Positions 45,249 through 58,460 of a DNA stretch of 64,000 nucleotides are shown piece by piece. The notes beneath the pieces are model-generated. The model saw nothing but the letters and a program-made list of their open reading frames with translations, was not told the DNA's origin and searched no databases. The stretch is from positions 13,375,658 through 13,439,657 of the forward strand of contig CM030704.1 of NCBI GenBank assembly GCA_017979445.1. The letters run 5' to 3'. Every line of letters starts with the position of its first letter. Positions within the stretch are counted from its first letter, which is position 1. The stretch is from Akebia trifoliata. Taxonomy: Eukaryota; Streptophyta; Magnoliopsida; Ranunculales; Lardizabalaceae. The position numbers and the translations under genes are program-made.

Positions 45249-46405
45249 TAAGTGGTATGGAACTCGTATGAGAGTAGAGTCGCAACTAGAATCCGGATTT
45301 GTTCCCTTCTATCTTTTTTATTGAACTTATAATGTAAAGGTGGTCGTATACGAATGTAAATGTATAATAAGAATCACATGTACACCTGATAGGCAAAGAC
45401 GAAGATGGCTAATCAGTGATCACTAACAGTCTATAGTAGTCGAACATCTTGACACGTTAAAAAATACCTCATTGCTTAAGATTACATCAAACGGCCAACC
45501 TGAACCGGATAAATGATCACCCAAGTGTGGCTACATCGACCGATCACAAAATTAGGAATTAACAACTAATAAAGTATTGGAACAACATGTCCTGATTGGA
45601 AACAATCAGTCATAGAATCCCAACTCTCTCATTCCATTACTCTACCATTGAGTATTATGTATTTGTTGCATTATATTGAATTATAAAATGAAAAGTATAT
45701 TTACTATTTCAAGTTTATTAATTAGATTTGTATAAAAAGAAAATGTTATAGTACAAGTACTGTTGATTGATGTAATGTGAATTTTAACTATTTAGTTACT
45801 CGTCCTTACCTATATATACTAGTTAATCGTAGTTTATCTTGTAAAAATTTACATGTATTAAAATGACTCAGAATGCTTATTCATTTATGCTAAGAGAGGT
45901 TATTAGTCAGAATTGTTTGTTTACGTACTGGTAATCATTGTTACTCACCCTTTGCTTCCTATTTTGTTTTAGTTTCAAACCCTATAGTTGTTGAGGAGGC
46001 CATAGAGCCGGTGAGCGATGATCATCTGGTAGGTCAAATAGATGATCAAAGTTCGTTACCTAGTGAGCATTGGGGTTATACCTAGCCACCTCAATTCGTC
46101 CAAGTTGTAGTATATATTTTGATTGAGAATTAGGATGTTGTTAGAGAGATGAGTTTTTGTATAATTCTGTATATTTTTACTCTTTCTGCACTTTGATCCA
46201 CCTTACATTGTTAGATGTACATAAACTTTTGTTGGTTGTTTATTTTGTTTTATAAATATACAAGTTATTATGTATTTGGTTTACTAGGTTTTGAGTGCCT
46301 TAAAATGCAGATAAAAATAAAGGAAACCTTGCCGAAGTCTTAAAGGTTTCCTAGTACCTCAAGATTTGATGTGGGATTTTTTGTTAGTGTTTCAGGGATG
46401 CCACA
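45249..46405 (-). mobile_element. LTR-like repeat, family C, copy 3 (truncated)
   Basis: It matches 35975-37158 in order and ends GGGATGCCACA at 46405 (TGTGGCATCCC on the minus strand). The portion equivalent to 35459-35970 is missing, so the copy is cut at the junction with the Tat remnant. Confidence 0.6.
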
Positions 46406-46414
46406 CCAACCACG

Positions 46415-47654
46415 TGTAAGGATTGATGAGACTATCGTTGTTCTTCTCACCGGAGTTAATAATAATCTTAGTTTTACCTTACTTGTGGGGCAAGTAGGGG
46501 ATCGAACCCAAGAGAAAGGAGGAATAGAGCTAAGCTAAGAAGATAAAATTCAAATTAACTAAAAGGAATTAAAACTGTTTTTCTTTGTATTTTTAAACTT
46601 ATAAGAAGATGTAAAATTGCTAGAAAATAAACTAAAGTAAATGAAATTAAAAGCAAGTAAACTTATAAATTAAAACACCATTGGAGGTGGATCTACCTAA
46701 AACATTTAATGAGCAATTTCTAGTCTCTAGCCTTTTTATAACTCAATCATAAGGGCTTGGTGTTAGCTCCTTAGATCGGAAAGTTTTGCAATTAAAATGA
46801 AATAAAGGAACAAAAACAAAGTAGAATTTCTTGAGAACTTCTTACTACAAATTATCTAATTTAAGCATACTTTATCTTGATCTAATCTAAGCATAAAGTA
46901 TCTATATAAGAATAAAATGTGCAAGAAACTTAAAGAGAATTCATAAGCATTTTAAATAAAAGAAAGGCATAAAATTAGAAATAACACAAGAACTTGCTCT
47001 AGGCTTTTCCACTCTCCAATGGAGGGGAACTTAGCCTAATGTCATTGCAAGAGAGGGAAGACAAGAGATGAAAGAACTTTTCTTCATTTCATGGAGAAAA
47101 AATTACAACTTATTCTTCTTCTACTTCTTACAAGACTAGTTAACCAAAAGAAAATAACTAGAAAATGAAAATACAAAAAATAAGAGAATAGGCAAAGAGC
47201 CTTAGATTAAAGGAGTCTTGGATAAGAAAACCAAGATGGGACCCTTTCTCTAGAAATGAAGGCTCTATTTATAGAGAAAAATGTGTGTAGAAGAGTCTAA
47301 AAGTAGCCTCCACTTTTCTTTGCACAAAAAGATAAAAGAGGAGAATATGAGTTAAGGATTAGGGCATTCCAAAGGATTAGGGCATTCCAAGTGTTAGGGC
47401 ATTCCAAAGTGGGCCCAAATGCTTTTGCCTTGAGATTTTGATTCCAAATTGTTGATTTTCTGCACAAGAAACACACGTAATTAGATTTATCTAGTAAATG
47501 AATTTATTTATATATAATTAAGCCTAATTAACATGCAACGTGGTGGTTGAGGCTTATCATGATTATTATCTTAATATAGAGAAATAGGTACAAAAATCAA
47601 GATAAATATCCAGAAAATGTGCGTATAATTGAGTGTTTGGAGACACTCATCACA
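46415..47654 (-). mobile_element. 3' LTR of Athila-type element 1
   Basis: On the minus strand the LTR starts TGTGATGAGTGTCTCC right after a polypurine tract and ends ...CAATCCTTACA at 46415. Its length of about 1240 bp and its position downstream of integrase fit a 3' LTR. CCACG lies just left of it as a candidate target duplication. Inside are an 18-bp triplet repeat at 47356-47408 and a short CTATTTATAGAG segment near 47265-47277 that reads CTCTATAAATAG on the minus strand, a likely TATA box. Confidence 0.75.
47356..47408. repeat. 18-bp tandem repeat x 3 in the Athila LTR
   Basis: GGATTAGGGCATTCCAAA is repeated three times with minor changes. Confidence 0.8.
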
Positions 47655-47665
47655 CCCCCAAACTT
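47655..47665 (-). promoter_or_regulatory. Polypurine tract of Athila-type element 1
   Basis: The minus strand reads AAGTTTGGGGG immediately before the LTR start. It would prime plus-strand cDNA. A second AAGTTTGGGGGTGT occurs at about 48727-48741, inside the 3' region. Confidence 0.65.
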
Positions 47666-48936
47666 ACCTTTTTCTAGTCCCTAGAAAATAAAACTGCCAC
47701 TTTCGCAGGCACCTCGACTGCATTTAGCGAATGCAGCCAGCCCTTGAACCGCTAGGTTACCCCTAGTGGACGAGTTTGACTCGTGAGGGTTTGCAGAAAA
47801 TATACCCACAAAATTTGAAAATAACTTTGAAGTAAAAATAGTCAAAATCAAAACTTATATTGAAAAGCACAAGTCTCTTTTTTTAGTTTTGTCAATCAAT
47901 TAGAAGTACTGCTTGGTATAGAGTCCCAACCCTTATTTCTCTACAACAAAATTTAGACTTAAATTGACCTTTGAGCGATAGTGATTCTAACTTAGAAATT
48001 TAAGAGATTCGATTTCCCAAAATGAGTTTCAACCTTCTAACTACTCAAGAGTAACTGGAGTAACTTAGGGTTTAATTCTAAACTTAGCATCCTGTCTGGG
48101 GTAGTGAGAAGTGTGGATATTCACTTTAATACCTCTAAGGGGCTTTATCTGTGATATTCCAGTATACTCACATTTTTACATTTGATGGCTTTCACCCTAC
48201 TAAAACTTTACATAAACTTTTGGATCTTTGACTTTTTTTTTTTTTTTTTTTTTTTAAAATTACTTCTTCACTATTTTTCTAAGAAAAGTAGGCAGCCCTT
48301 TTCACGGTACCCAGTCTAATTCAATGGTTGTTGTACAAGGTGTATACAATCCAGTTCTGTTTTTCTTCTAATCAACCAACCAATTGAACAAGGAAGTCAA
48401 AGTTCATCAAACCTAGTTTTTCCTTAAACTCTAGGTAGAAAGAAGGTAACAAGCTCTTTTAATACAATCTAGACTCTTGGTAACCTTATTAGAAGTGACT
48501 ATAAACCAAAAGATAACTTTGCTCTAATTTTTGCCTAAGAGAAACATAAATGGGGACTCCAGATCATAGCTTCCAATGAAAGACTGATTAAATATTTTCA
48601 CTAAGTGCTTAAAAGATATAAGCTAAGACTTTGAGAAAAATACAGCAAAGTTGCCAACCAAATATTTTTCAATTTTTTTTTTTTTTGTATAAAAGAAGAA
48701 AATAATATGTGGAAATCCAACCCATACACCCCCAAACTTAAACATTATATTGTCCTCAATATTTCAAAATATACATGCAAAGTAAAATTGAAATTGACAA
48801 AATGAAATGAAGTGGGTTAGATAGCACCTGAGAAAGACCTTATAGTCCTGTTGATATTTAACACAATGTCCCTTGAAGTGCATGGATTGTCTCCCAAAGC
48901 GCTAAGTTTAACGTCTTTAGCTAGACGAAAACATAG
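47666..48936 (-). other. 3' region of Athila-type element 1
   Basis: This is non-coding sequence between integrase and polypurine tract. It includes poly-T runs near 48233-48255 and 48670-48687 and a second polypurine-like motif near 48730. Athila elements often carry an env-like frame in this position; none is visible here. Confidence 0.6.
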
Positions 48937-49832
48937 TTAATTTTGATAGACGGGATCATCGAGAAAAAGAACTTCCTCCTGCGGAACATACTCGAGAAAC
49001 GGTTTGAGACGTTGGCCATTCACTTTGAAAGTGGATCCGTCCTTAGGATTAAGGACTTCAACAGCACCATGGGGGTAAACTGTTTGGATAATATATGGGC
49101 CAGTCCATCGAGATTAAGTTTTCCAGGAAAAAGGTGGAGTCTATTATCATACAACAAACTTTTTGATTAGGAATGAAATTCCTCCTAAAAATGTGCCTAT
49201 CGTGAAAGAATTTGGTACGCTCTTTGTTCCTTTTGGCACAATCATACGAGTCATTTCTAATCTCTTCTAACTCGTCTAGTTGTAACTTTCGCTTCTCACC
49301 GGCTTTATCAAAATCAAAGTTGAGGCGTTTGATCGCCCAATATGCACGATGTTCTAGTTCTACAGGGAGATGACAGGCCTTGCCAAAAACTAACCGGTAG
49401 GAGACATCCCTATGGGTGTCTTGAATGCAGTCCTATAGGCCCAGAGTGAATCACTCAATCTCAAAGACCAATCTTTCCTTGAAGGATTGACTGTTTTTTT
49501 CTAAGATAGTCTTTATTTCCCTGTTAGAAATCTCCACTTGTCCACTTGTTTGTGGGTGGTAAGGTGTGGCAACCTTATGCGTTATGAGGTATTTCTTCAT
49601 CAACGCAGCAAAGATCTTATTGCAAAAATGCGAGCCACCATCACTTATGATAGCTCGCGGAGTACCAAATCTTGAAAAAATCGTCTCCTTGATGAATTTT
49701 ATCACAACCTTGTGATCGTTAGTTCTACATGCCACAGCTTCGACCCATTTTGACACATAGTCAACGGCAACTAGGATGTATTGATAACCCGGAGATAGGA
49801 AAAGGTCCCATGAAGTCTATACCCCACACGTC
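48937..49832 (-). pseudogene. Athila-type element 1 integrase
   Basis: The first catalytic Asp is in WGIDFMGPF near 49820. A one-base insertion near 49783 separates it from [14 protein letters not shown], followed by the second Asp in [10 protein letters not shown] and the Glu in [12 protein letters not shown]. Another frameshift lies near 49450. The C-terminal part ([40 protein letters not shown] and [13 protein letters not shown]) ends at the stop at 48937. All DDE residues persist, but the frame is broken. Confidence 0.82.
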
Positions 49833-49947
49833 AAAAATTTCGATGATCAGTATAGGATTTTGAGGCATTTCATTTCTCTTAGAGATTTTTCCTAATCTTT
49901 GACATCTATCACAAGATTTGCTAAACTCATAGGCATCACGAAAAATA

Positions 49948-50469
49948 CTAGGCCAGAAAAAAACCGCATTGTAAGATTTTCATGGCGGTCTTCTTACCAC
50001 TGAAGTGCCCTCCGCAGGCATGATTATGGCAAAACTCTAGGATACTGACTTGCTCATAGGTTGAAATACAACGTCTAATGATTTGATCGGGACAATACTT
50101 AAATAAGTATGGTTCATCCCAGAAATACCATTTTATTTTTGACAAAAGACGAAGTTTCTCTTGACTAGTCATTTTGACTGGGAATTGACCTGTAACTAGG
50201 TAGTTGACAATGTCCGCATACCATGGAGCATTGGCTTGAGAGATTTGCATAAGTTGCTCATCGGGAAAGGATTCAGAGATGGGTAAGGATTCCTCGGATG
50301 GCTTGTTAACTATCCTAGACAAGTGATCAGCTACGACATTTTCTGCCCCTTTTTTGTCTCGGATCTCGAGATCAAACTCTTGTAGAAGTAGAATCCAACG
50401 GATTAATCTTACTTTAGCATCTTTCTTTGATAGAAGGTACTTCAATGCTGCGTGGTCTGTGTAGATCAC
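49948..50469 (-). pseudogene. Athila-type element 1 RNase H C-terminal part and integrase N-terminus
   Basis: The segment begins [17 protein letters not shown] (a typical RNase H motif) and includes [11 protein letters not shown] with the last acidic residue. It continues to the zinc-binding domain ([16 protein letters not shown]). It is split from RT by a two-base expansion of a C run near 50492 and ends at a one-base expansion of a T run near 49960. The reading is intact between these points. Confidence 0.82.
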
Positions 50470-50480
50470 AACTTTAGATC

Positions 50481-52065
50481 CTATAAGGTAGGGGGGCGGA
50501 ATTTTTCAACGGCATAGACCACTGCTAGCATTTCCTTCTCCGTTGTAGAGTAGTTAAGCTGAGCATCGTTAAGGGTTTTACTAGCATATTGGATAACATG
50601 AGGTTGTTTTTCAATTCGCTGACCCAAAACAGCGCCTATTGCATAATCTGAAGCGTCGCACATAACTTCGAATGGAATGCTCCAGTTTGGAGGTTGAATA
50701 ATGGGTGCCGAGGTTAATTCGAACTTGAGCTTGTTGAACGCAAAAAGACATGACTCTGAAAAGTCGAAAGGAACATCCTTTCCCAATAGCTCACATAAAG
50801 GCTTCGAGATTTTTCCGAAATCTTTAATGAATCTATGATAAAAACCCGCATGGCCTAGGAATGACCTAATTTCTTTGACCGTTCTAGGAGGTGGTAATTT
50901 TTCAATTAGACCTACATTTGCCTTATCTACCTCAATCCCTTTAGCAGAAACAATGTGCCCTAACACAATCCCCGATGTTACCATGAAATGGCATTTTTCC
51001 CAATTGAGCACTAGATTGACCTCTTTGCAACGTTGAAGGACCAAAGTCAAGTGATCGAGACATTCCTCAAAACTTGGTCCGAAAATTGAAAAATCGTCCA
51101 TGAACACTTCGAGATATCTTTCTAGCATGTCGGAAAATATACTCATCATGCACCGTTGAAAAGTAGCGGGTGCATTGCATAATCCAAAAGGCATGCGACG
51201 ATACGCGAAAGTTCCAAAGGGACAGGTGAACGTTGTTTTCTCTTGATCGATTGGAGCAACAGGTATCTGGTTGTACCCGGAATAACCATCTAAGAAGCAA
51301 TAGTAAGAATGTCCTGCCAGACGCTCTAACATTTGATCAATGAAAGGTAAGGGGAAATGATCCTTAGGAGTCATCGAGTTGAGTTTCCTATAGTCAATAC
51401 ACACTCTCCATCCATTTTGGACTCGAGTGGGGATTAATTCATTGTCTTGGTTCACTACCACAGTGATACCAGATTTTTTAGGAACTACTTGTATAGGACT
51501 CACCCAACGACTGTCAGAGATAGGATAGATAATACCCGCATCTAGCAATTTCATCACTTCCATCCGAACCACGTCTTTCATGACAGGATTTAGTCGTCTC
51601 TGAGGTTCTAAGGAAGGTTTAGCAAAATCCTCTAAACGAATGTGGTGCATCACCACAGATGGACTAATTCCCTTGATGTCAGCTATGCTCCAACCAATAG
51701 CTTCTTGATGTTCCCTTAATACTCCTAACAACTTTCCCTCTTGGACTTCATTGAGGTGAGAGGAAATGATCACAGGCAAGGTTTAATCCTTGCCAAGAAA
51801 TGCATATCTCAAGGTCTCTGGAAGAGACTTGAGTTCCAATTTTGGAGGCTCAACATGAGAAGGAACAAGATTGGATGTGCGTACAGGAAGACTTTCAGCT
51901 TTTGCGTGCCACCGCACAGAATCTAAGAGTGGAACGGATTCAAGCAAAGCATTGACTTCGCTTATAGACTCTTCTACGTCCAAGTCAAGGCCAAAGTGAG
52001 CCAAACATTTCGTTAGGGGATCAGAGTACCCTAATATGCCTCTTAAAAAAATTGATTGAATTTTT
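50481..52065 (-). pseudogene. Athila-type element 1 reverse transcriptase and upstream linker
   Basis: The linker (about 52065-51783) ends PKLELKSLPETLRYAFLGKD, then a TAA, then MPVIISSHLNEVQEG. The RT includes IPTRVQNGWRVCIDYRKLN, a long Athila signature, FLDGYSGYNQI, MPFGLCNAPATFQRCM and the catalytic FMDDFSIFG box. It runs on into the RNase H start (VMCDASDYAIGAVLGQR). The 432-residue segment is open. Gag and protease are missing: homology stops near 52065, so the element is 5'-truncated. Confidence 0.88.
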
Positions 52066-52539
52066 GAAGCCATAGCTCGAAAGAGTAGAAGGATGGGAAT
52101 TTTTTTTTTAAAATTGACACTGTTGGCCATAGGATTATCGTGGTGCCTTGAATGGAGAGGGTGGCCCGATGGGGTGGTGGCTGATGGTGGTATGGAAGCT
52201 AGAAGGTGGTCATTCTGCAGGAGGAATAGAACGAGCCAATCAGATTGATATTGTAACGGTTGGATATCGTACAATCGAGTCTTTAAGAAATGAGTGAAAA
52301 TGAAGATGAAGGATTTGGAGAAGATGAAGTAATGAAAAAGATATTAGGTTTAAGGTAAAACAATACTTAATTTTCCAAGAAAATAAGTTTTTTGACCTGG
52401 AAAATCCTTTGAAAATAAATTTTCTAGGAAAATTTCAAGATAAAAAGTAAATTTTCTAGGAAAATTTGTGTATGAAATTTTTTTAAATTTTAACTCTTTT
52501 TAACCTTCAATGGTGAGTTCAAATTAAGAGAAGGAAGTG
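52066..52539. other. Junction sequence between the two Athila pol copies
   Basis: It is non-coding and includes AATTTTCTAGG repeats near 52375-52470. Its origin is not clear; it may be target DNA or the remains of an LTR. Confidence 0.35.
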
Positions 52540-53720
52540 AAAAAATGGTCGTACATGGCAACAAAAATAATTTGCAAGCCTTTTACATCAAAGGTTCCTT
52601 TCCGAAAGTGCTAAGTTTAAAGTCTTCAGCTAGACAAAGTTATGGTGCTAATCATGGTACACAGGATCACTCAAAATTGACTCTCATTCTTCGGACGTAA
52701 GAAAGTGAAGAAATGGTTTCAATCTTTGGCCATTGGCCTGAAAAGTACTACCATCTTTCGGATTAAGTATCTCGATGTTTCTATGTTGGTAAATATGATG
52801 AACCACGAAGGGTCCTATCCATCAAGATTTTAACTTTCCAAGGAACATATGTAATAGAGAGTTGTAAAACAACACCTTCTGAACTACGTGAAATGTTTTT
52901 CTACGAATGTGTTTATTGTGCCAAGCTTTGGTGTAATCTTTGTACATTTTTGCACAATCATAGGCATTGTAACTTAATTCCTCTAACTCTGAGAGTTGGA
53001 GTTTCCTGTGTTCACCTATCTTAGCAAGGTCAAAATTAAGGTGTTTCACCACCTAGTAGGCTCTATATTCTAGTTCTACCGGAAGGTGACAGGTTTTACC
53101 AAAGACTAGCCGATAGGGAGACATGCCAATTGGGGTTTTGAAAGCTGTTCTGTAGGGCCATAGTGTATTAGTCAATCTTAGAGACCAATCTTTTCTTTTA
53201 GGATTGACTGTTTTCTCAAGAATAGACCTCTCGACTTGAAATTTTGACTTGCCCACTTGTTTGTGGATGATATGGGGTGGCTACTTTGTGAGTTATTATG
53301 TATTTATGTAACAAATTTTCAAAAACTCGATTACAAAATTGTTCACCTCCGTCACTAATTATTGCGCATAGTATACCAAACTTGACAAATGTTGTATGGT
53401 TAAGAAATTGAACAACGACTTTATAGTCGTTAGTTCAACATGTTGTGCCTTCTACCCATTTTGACATGTAGTCTATTGCGACTAGAATGTATTGAAATCT
53501 ATGTGAAATGGGAAAGACACCCATAAAATCGATGCCCTATACATCGAAGATTTCGATAATCAAGATTGACTATTGAGGCATCTCATTTCTCCTGCTAATT
53601 TTTCATAATTGTTGGCATCTATTACAAGACTTAGCAATGAGGTGAGCATCTTGAAAAATTGTGGGCCAATAAAAATCACATTAAAGAACTTTTGCAGTTG
53701 TCTTTTTACCACCAAAGTGC
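52540..53720 (-). pseudogene. Athila-type element 2 integrase (older copy)
   Basis: Conserved parts on the minus strand are [34 protein letters not shown] then a stop, HRKLQLSELEELSYNAYDCAK and FLGKLKS. The upstream core (53260-53560) is recognisable only in pieces across frames, and the H2C2-type region is near 53560-53720. It is more decayed than element 1. It continues at 56491 after the inserted 2.7-kb element. Confidence 0.75.
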
Positions 53721-56490
53721 GTGTTTGATTACACTTCAAAAAGTTATTTTTCACAGCTTCTCCGATTAAAAACTCAATTTCGTACCACATTTTGCATTTG
53801 ATAGCGCTTCAAAAAAATGATTTTTGATTTTTTTTTGCATTTGACCACGGTTTGGACGAGCGGAAGAAATGAGCTTCTCACAACTGCGTTTAAAAACATA
53901 TAAGTGAAATGACCTAAATACCCTTTGTCATTTCAATTATTTCCAACATGAGTCCGATTGACCTTCTCTGTATCTTTCATTCAAAGCTCAAAATCTTTCT
54001 AGCAAAAATTTAAGAAGAAAAAAACAAAAAGAGAATCGAGCGACTACTATGCTCTGATCTGTGATTTAAGATTTGCGATCTCCATCGATCGATCTGATGG
54101 ATGTTGAGAAATCTTCTCTCAGCAATGCGTCGTCAATTTTCTCCTTGAAGAGAACTACTTGATCTCTATGTTCGAGTTGCTCCATGAGCTTCTCGATGAT
54201 GGAAGAGATGTGTAGGCTATCAGACTCAAAAAGTTATTCTCAAATCCATCTCAGTTCTCTCCAGATCAGATTTCATGTTTCAACACTTTTCGAGGTACCG
54301 ATCTCCCTCTCTTTCCCTATATCAATTACTGTGGTTTTGATTTGTTTTGAAATCTAGATTCGATCTCTCCTAGTCGCATCTTTTCTTTAGAGTATTTTTT
54401 CCTAATTTGTTAAATAGCATCTTATTCTCAAGATTTTCAAGTAGAACAAGTGATTCTAACTTAATGATTATTATTATTATTATTTTACTTTTTTTTTCAT
54501 CTTTGTAGATTTTATCAATTTTGATTTGTTGTTTGATCGCTAAAATGAATCTGTTTTTTGTGTAGGTTGTAGGAGAAGTTGATTGTTATTCTTCATATAA
54601 TGTGTCTTACTTTCAATGTTTTCAGGTAAACCAAGAGATTCTAACTTAATTTATTTAAAAACTTTCTTTCATTCTGTGTCAACCTATTATTTTCAATATG
54701 TTTATTGTGTCTCTGTGGTTTGCTAACTTGATTTTTTTCACTTCCTTTCCTTTTGGTGTTCATCTTTGTGGATTTTATCAATCTGGGTATGATCAAGAAA
54801 TCAATTTCTGTGGATTTTATCAATTTGGGTTTCATTTTTTTCACTTTCTTTCATTTTGTATTCATCTTTGTGGATTTGTTTTTCACTCTTTATGGTTTGC
54901 TAACTACTACTAATTAGTATTGATAATATTGGGTTTTTTTTCAATGAAAAAAGGGCCCTGAAATCAGTTGGCAACATTTTCTCTATGGTTTGCTCTGTTT
55001 TCAAACTATTGCTTTCAATAGTTGCCAATTGATAGTAATTAATGAGTCACTAGAATCAGTTGGCAATATGTGGCAACTGATCCTATTATAATCAAGGAAA
55101 AGAGTTGATCCTATGGGTTATTGTTGGCCATCAAGGAGTTTGGTATTTCCTTGATGGTGCTCCCATTTTAGCCTGGAAAAAGAAACAGAAGCCCACTAAA
55201 TTTCCACAAATAGTGAGAACCCCATGTTTAAAGAGATCTATCTAAAGATAGTGATCCTCTATATTTGGAGACTTTATTCTTAAAGTAGAGGAACAATTAG
55301 AAAATAGGTTTGTGACATGGCTTAGTCTCAAATGACTACTTATACTGTAGTAGGTTTTTTGACACCTGTGCTCATCAAGCATTGTTATTGGTGGGTCAAT
55401 ATATAGATGAGGGATCTTATATGGTGCATTAGATCTATCCATATCACTAAGGTTTTACCCCCGTGCTATCTTTTCAAGCATTTGACCATTATGTATTACA
55501 AAGGGTTTTTGAGATTTCCAGTTTTTCAATGTTTGAGGATGATGAGGTAATGGGGTTGAACATATTCTTTAGTTGTGCAAAATTTGATTTTATACTATTT
55601 CTCGCTTTGCATTTTGTATTTTATTAGAATTGATTTTGACCATATTATAATTTATCTTTTGAGGACTCAAAATAAATTGCACACTTAAGAATCAATTGGT
55701 GAACCGATTTGGAACAAATAAGTGTCATTAAGACTGACTTAGATTTTATCTTTTTTCTTAATATAAGCTCAAATAGAAATTTTCAACTAGTCGGGTCTAT
55801 TTTGTTTCTCTCTTGAGGTTTGAATTGAAATTTGAACATGGGAGTTCATTGAAAACAAGTTAATTTTCTTGATTTAGAAAAAAAAAATTGGATTACTACA
55901 AGTGATATCTATCTTAATTTTTCCTTATGAGTGATTAATTTAAAATGTTTTTTATTTAATACAGTAGGATATGAATGTGATGTGGATAAGGAGGTTATTG
56001 TCCATGTGGCGATTAAGATAGATATCCAAGTTTTCCATGTCGCAACACATGTAGCTCTTTCTCTGAATTTCCATATAATATTAAAGCTTTTCATAATCCA
56101 AGTGATTATAAATAGAATGTAGTCATACTTCTTATACTATGTTTAAGTATATTTCCAAGATTTCATGTTTAAGTATTTTTTAATATAAATTTAATTTATT
56201 TATATATATTTAGTGTAATTATATATTTATAAAGGTATTTTGATCATTTTTTGTGCATTCTAGGTGCATTATCAACAATAAGGATATTCTGATCATTTTA
56301 CCACAATACAACAGAATCCAACAATTGTATCAAACAATAATTACCAAATTCTAGTAAACAGCACAACACTTTTACAAGACTCTATAAACAAGCTTTTCAG
56401 TGTTTCAGCTTTTTTACAGCTGTTTCTGACAACTGCTTCTTACAGTAGAATCTGATAGCAAATTTTGGCAATGTTATCAAATGGGGCCAA
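53721..56490. mobile_element. 2.77-kb insertion in Athila 2 pol, probably a non-autonomous DNA transposon
   Basis: Athila 2 homology stops near 53720 and resumes near 56491, which defines an insertion. The left end GTGTTTGATTACACTTC and the complement of the right end, CCCATTTGATAACATTGCC, share a TTTGATWACA core. The left end is echoed at 53795 (CATTTGATAGCGCTTC). Exact termini and target duplication were not resolved. The interior is AT-rich and has a degenerate repeat of TTCATCTTTGTGGATTT near 54760-54880. No transposase is visible. Confidence 0.5.
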
Positions 56491-57082
56491 AATATCCACC
56501 AAATACATGGTTGTGGAAAAACTCAAGATTGATTTTCTAATCTCCGTTAGGTATACGACGTTTGATTATTTGGTCTGAGTAATATTTGAATAAATAAGGA
56601 TCATCCCAATAAAACTATTTGGATTTGGCGAAAAATCGCATTTTCTCTATTTTAGTCCATGAGACTGGTGTTTGCCTTTTTACTAGGTAATTGACAATAT
56701 CAACGTACCATGGTGTGTCAGGCTTGGAGATTGACATGATTTTCTCATTTGAAAATTTTTCAGATATAGGGAGGGAGTCTAAACTAGACTTAACTATTAA
56801 TCTGGACAAATGGTTTGTGACCACATTCTCGTATCCTTTCTTGTCTCGAATTTCAAGATCAAAATCTTGAAGTAAGATAAACCCATCGTATTAACCGTGT
56901 TTTTACATCGTTCTTGGCGAGAAAGTATTTCAGCGCAACATGGTTTGTGAAAATTACGACCTTAGATCCAATTAGGTAGTATCGAAATTTGTCCAATGAA
57001 AAACTATTGCTAGTAGTTCTTTCTCTGTAGTGGAGTAGTTGAGTTAGGCATCATTCAACATTTCACTCACATACTGAATAAC
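56491..57082 (-). pseudogene. Athila-type element 2 RNase H region, left piece
   Basis: The minus strand shows the RNase H end with TNHLSRLIVKSSLDSLPISE and the DTPWYVDIVNYLVKRQ linker, matching the same place in element 1. The frame shifts several times. It is cut at 57082 by the family B solo LTR, with ATAAC duplicated. Confidence 0.75.
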
Positions 57083-58019
57083 TGAAATAGTCTCGACTTT
57101 TTTTTCCACTAAGTAGTGAATAGGGATCCAATTGATAAATTGGGCATTTTTAGGGAATAAGAAGCGCACCTAGTTTATGTCTAGGAACTATAGATAATTC
57201 TAAAATGGATCGGGTTGGTCCACAAGTAAAAGAAATGGGTAAGGGGTCAGATTATGGGTTTCAGAAAGGGTTAGGCATCGAACCCACTCAATCAAGATGA
57301 TCAGTCTCTACTACAATCTAAAAATATCCTATGGTCAACGAGTAGAGACTAAAGCCAACCTAGGGTCCTATAATCATCAATCTATATCGGATGTGCTAAA
57401 CGAATCTTACGGCAATTATTATCCCAAATATTACATGATTTCTTGATTCCGCATAAAACTGGAAATATTTGAAAAAGTCTTAATTTCCTTTCGTGTTCTA
57501 AAGTTCACGCAGCAATATATTTCAATCACAAATCTATACACGCAAATATTATCCCAATTAATTAAAATAGGAATATGAAAAAATTTTAAGTTATAAAATC
57601 ATGAATAGAAATTTCTAATTTGATAATTCATGGAGTTTCTAAGTAGAAAATTTGAAATTTCCTAAATTAGAAGTTTATTGATGCATGATAAGCTCCAAGT
57701 TGGAAACTTGAAAAAATAAACTTCCCAAAATAGAAAATTTCAAATGTGACGAGTCCTAAATTAGAAATTTGTAAAAATGATTTTCACAAAATAGAAAATT
57801 ATGAATATTAAAATTTTCAAATTAACAATTTACAAATATTAATTTTTCAGAAAAAAAAATTATGATTTTAGGAAAGTCTCCAAACCAATGAATAAATTGA
57901 ATTTACACGAATCTTCAAAATTGGTAAATTATGATTTTTTTTCAAAACTTATTTTTGTCACTTGAATTCTTCGAATTTTGCATAGTGGAGTCCCACGATT
58001 GATAATGCTTACGTGGTAT

Positions 58020-58460
58020 CAAAAATCAGTGAATTGATTCGGTTACATTTTGAAAAAAAATGAAATCAATTTTAATGTCACATGTACACAAATCAGTGAG
58101 TCGACTCATTGATGACATTTTGAAAAGTAAAAATAAATTTTCATCTCCTTATATCCACAAAATCAGTGAATTAACTCATATGTCAATTTTATTAAAAAGA
58201 ATAATTTTAAACTTCTAATGTACACAAAAATTAGTGAGTCGACTCACATACCCATTTTATTGAAAAAAAATTTTCTACTTTAAACTTCCAATGTACACAA
58301 AAAATAAGTGAGTCAACTCATATGCCCATTTTATTGAAAAAATTCGACTTTAAACTTCCAATGTACACAAAAATCAGTGAGTCAACTCACATGCCCATTT
58401 TATTGAAAAAATTTCGACTTTAAACTTTCAATGTACACAAAAATCAATGAGTTGGTTTAT
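58020..58460. repeat. About 70-bp tandem array with GTGAGTCGACTCAC palindromes
   Basis: Seven units at about 58027, 58094, 58163, 58232, 58305, 58374 and 58442 carry CAGTGAGTCGACTCA or close variants. These are followed by ATGCCCATTTTATTGAAAAA and ACTTTAAACTTCCAATGTAC-like segments. The core is a perfect 14-bp palindrome in the best unit. Confidence 0.85.

Noticed and set aside
46500..46535. tRNA gene because of a GGGTTCGATCCCC-type box on the minus strand
   Set aside because: No acceptor stem, A box or cloverleaf can be formed; it is inside the Athila LTR.
54698..54913. Plus-strand frame with Phe/Cys-Gly repeats
   Set aside because: It comes from a degenerate TTTGTGGATTTTATCAA-type repeat in the 2.77-kb insertion.
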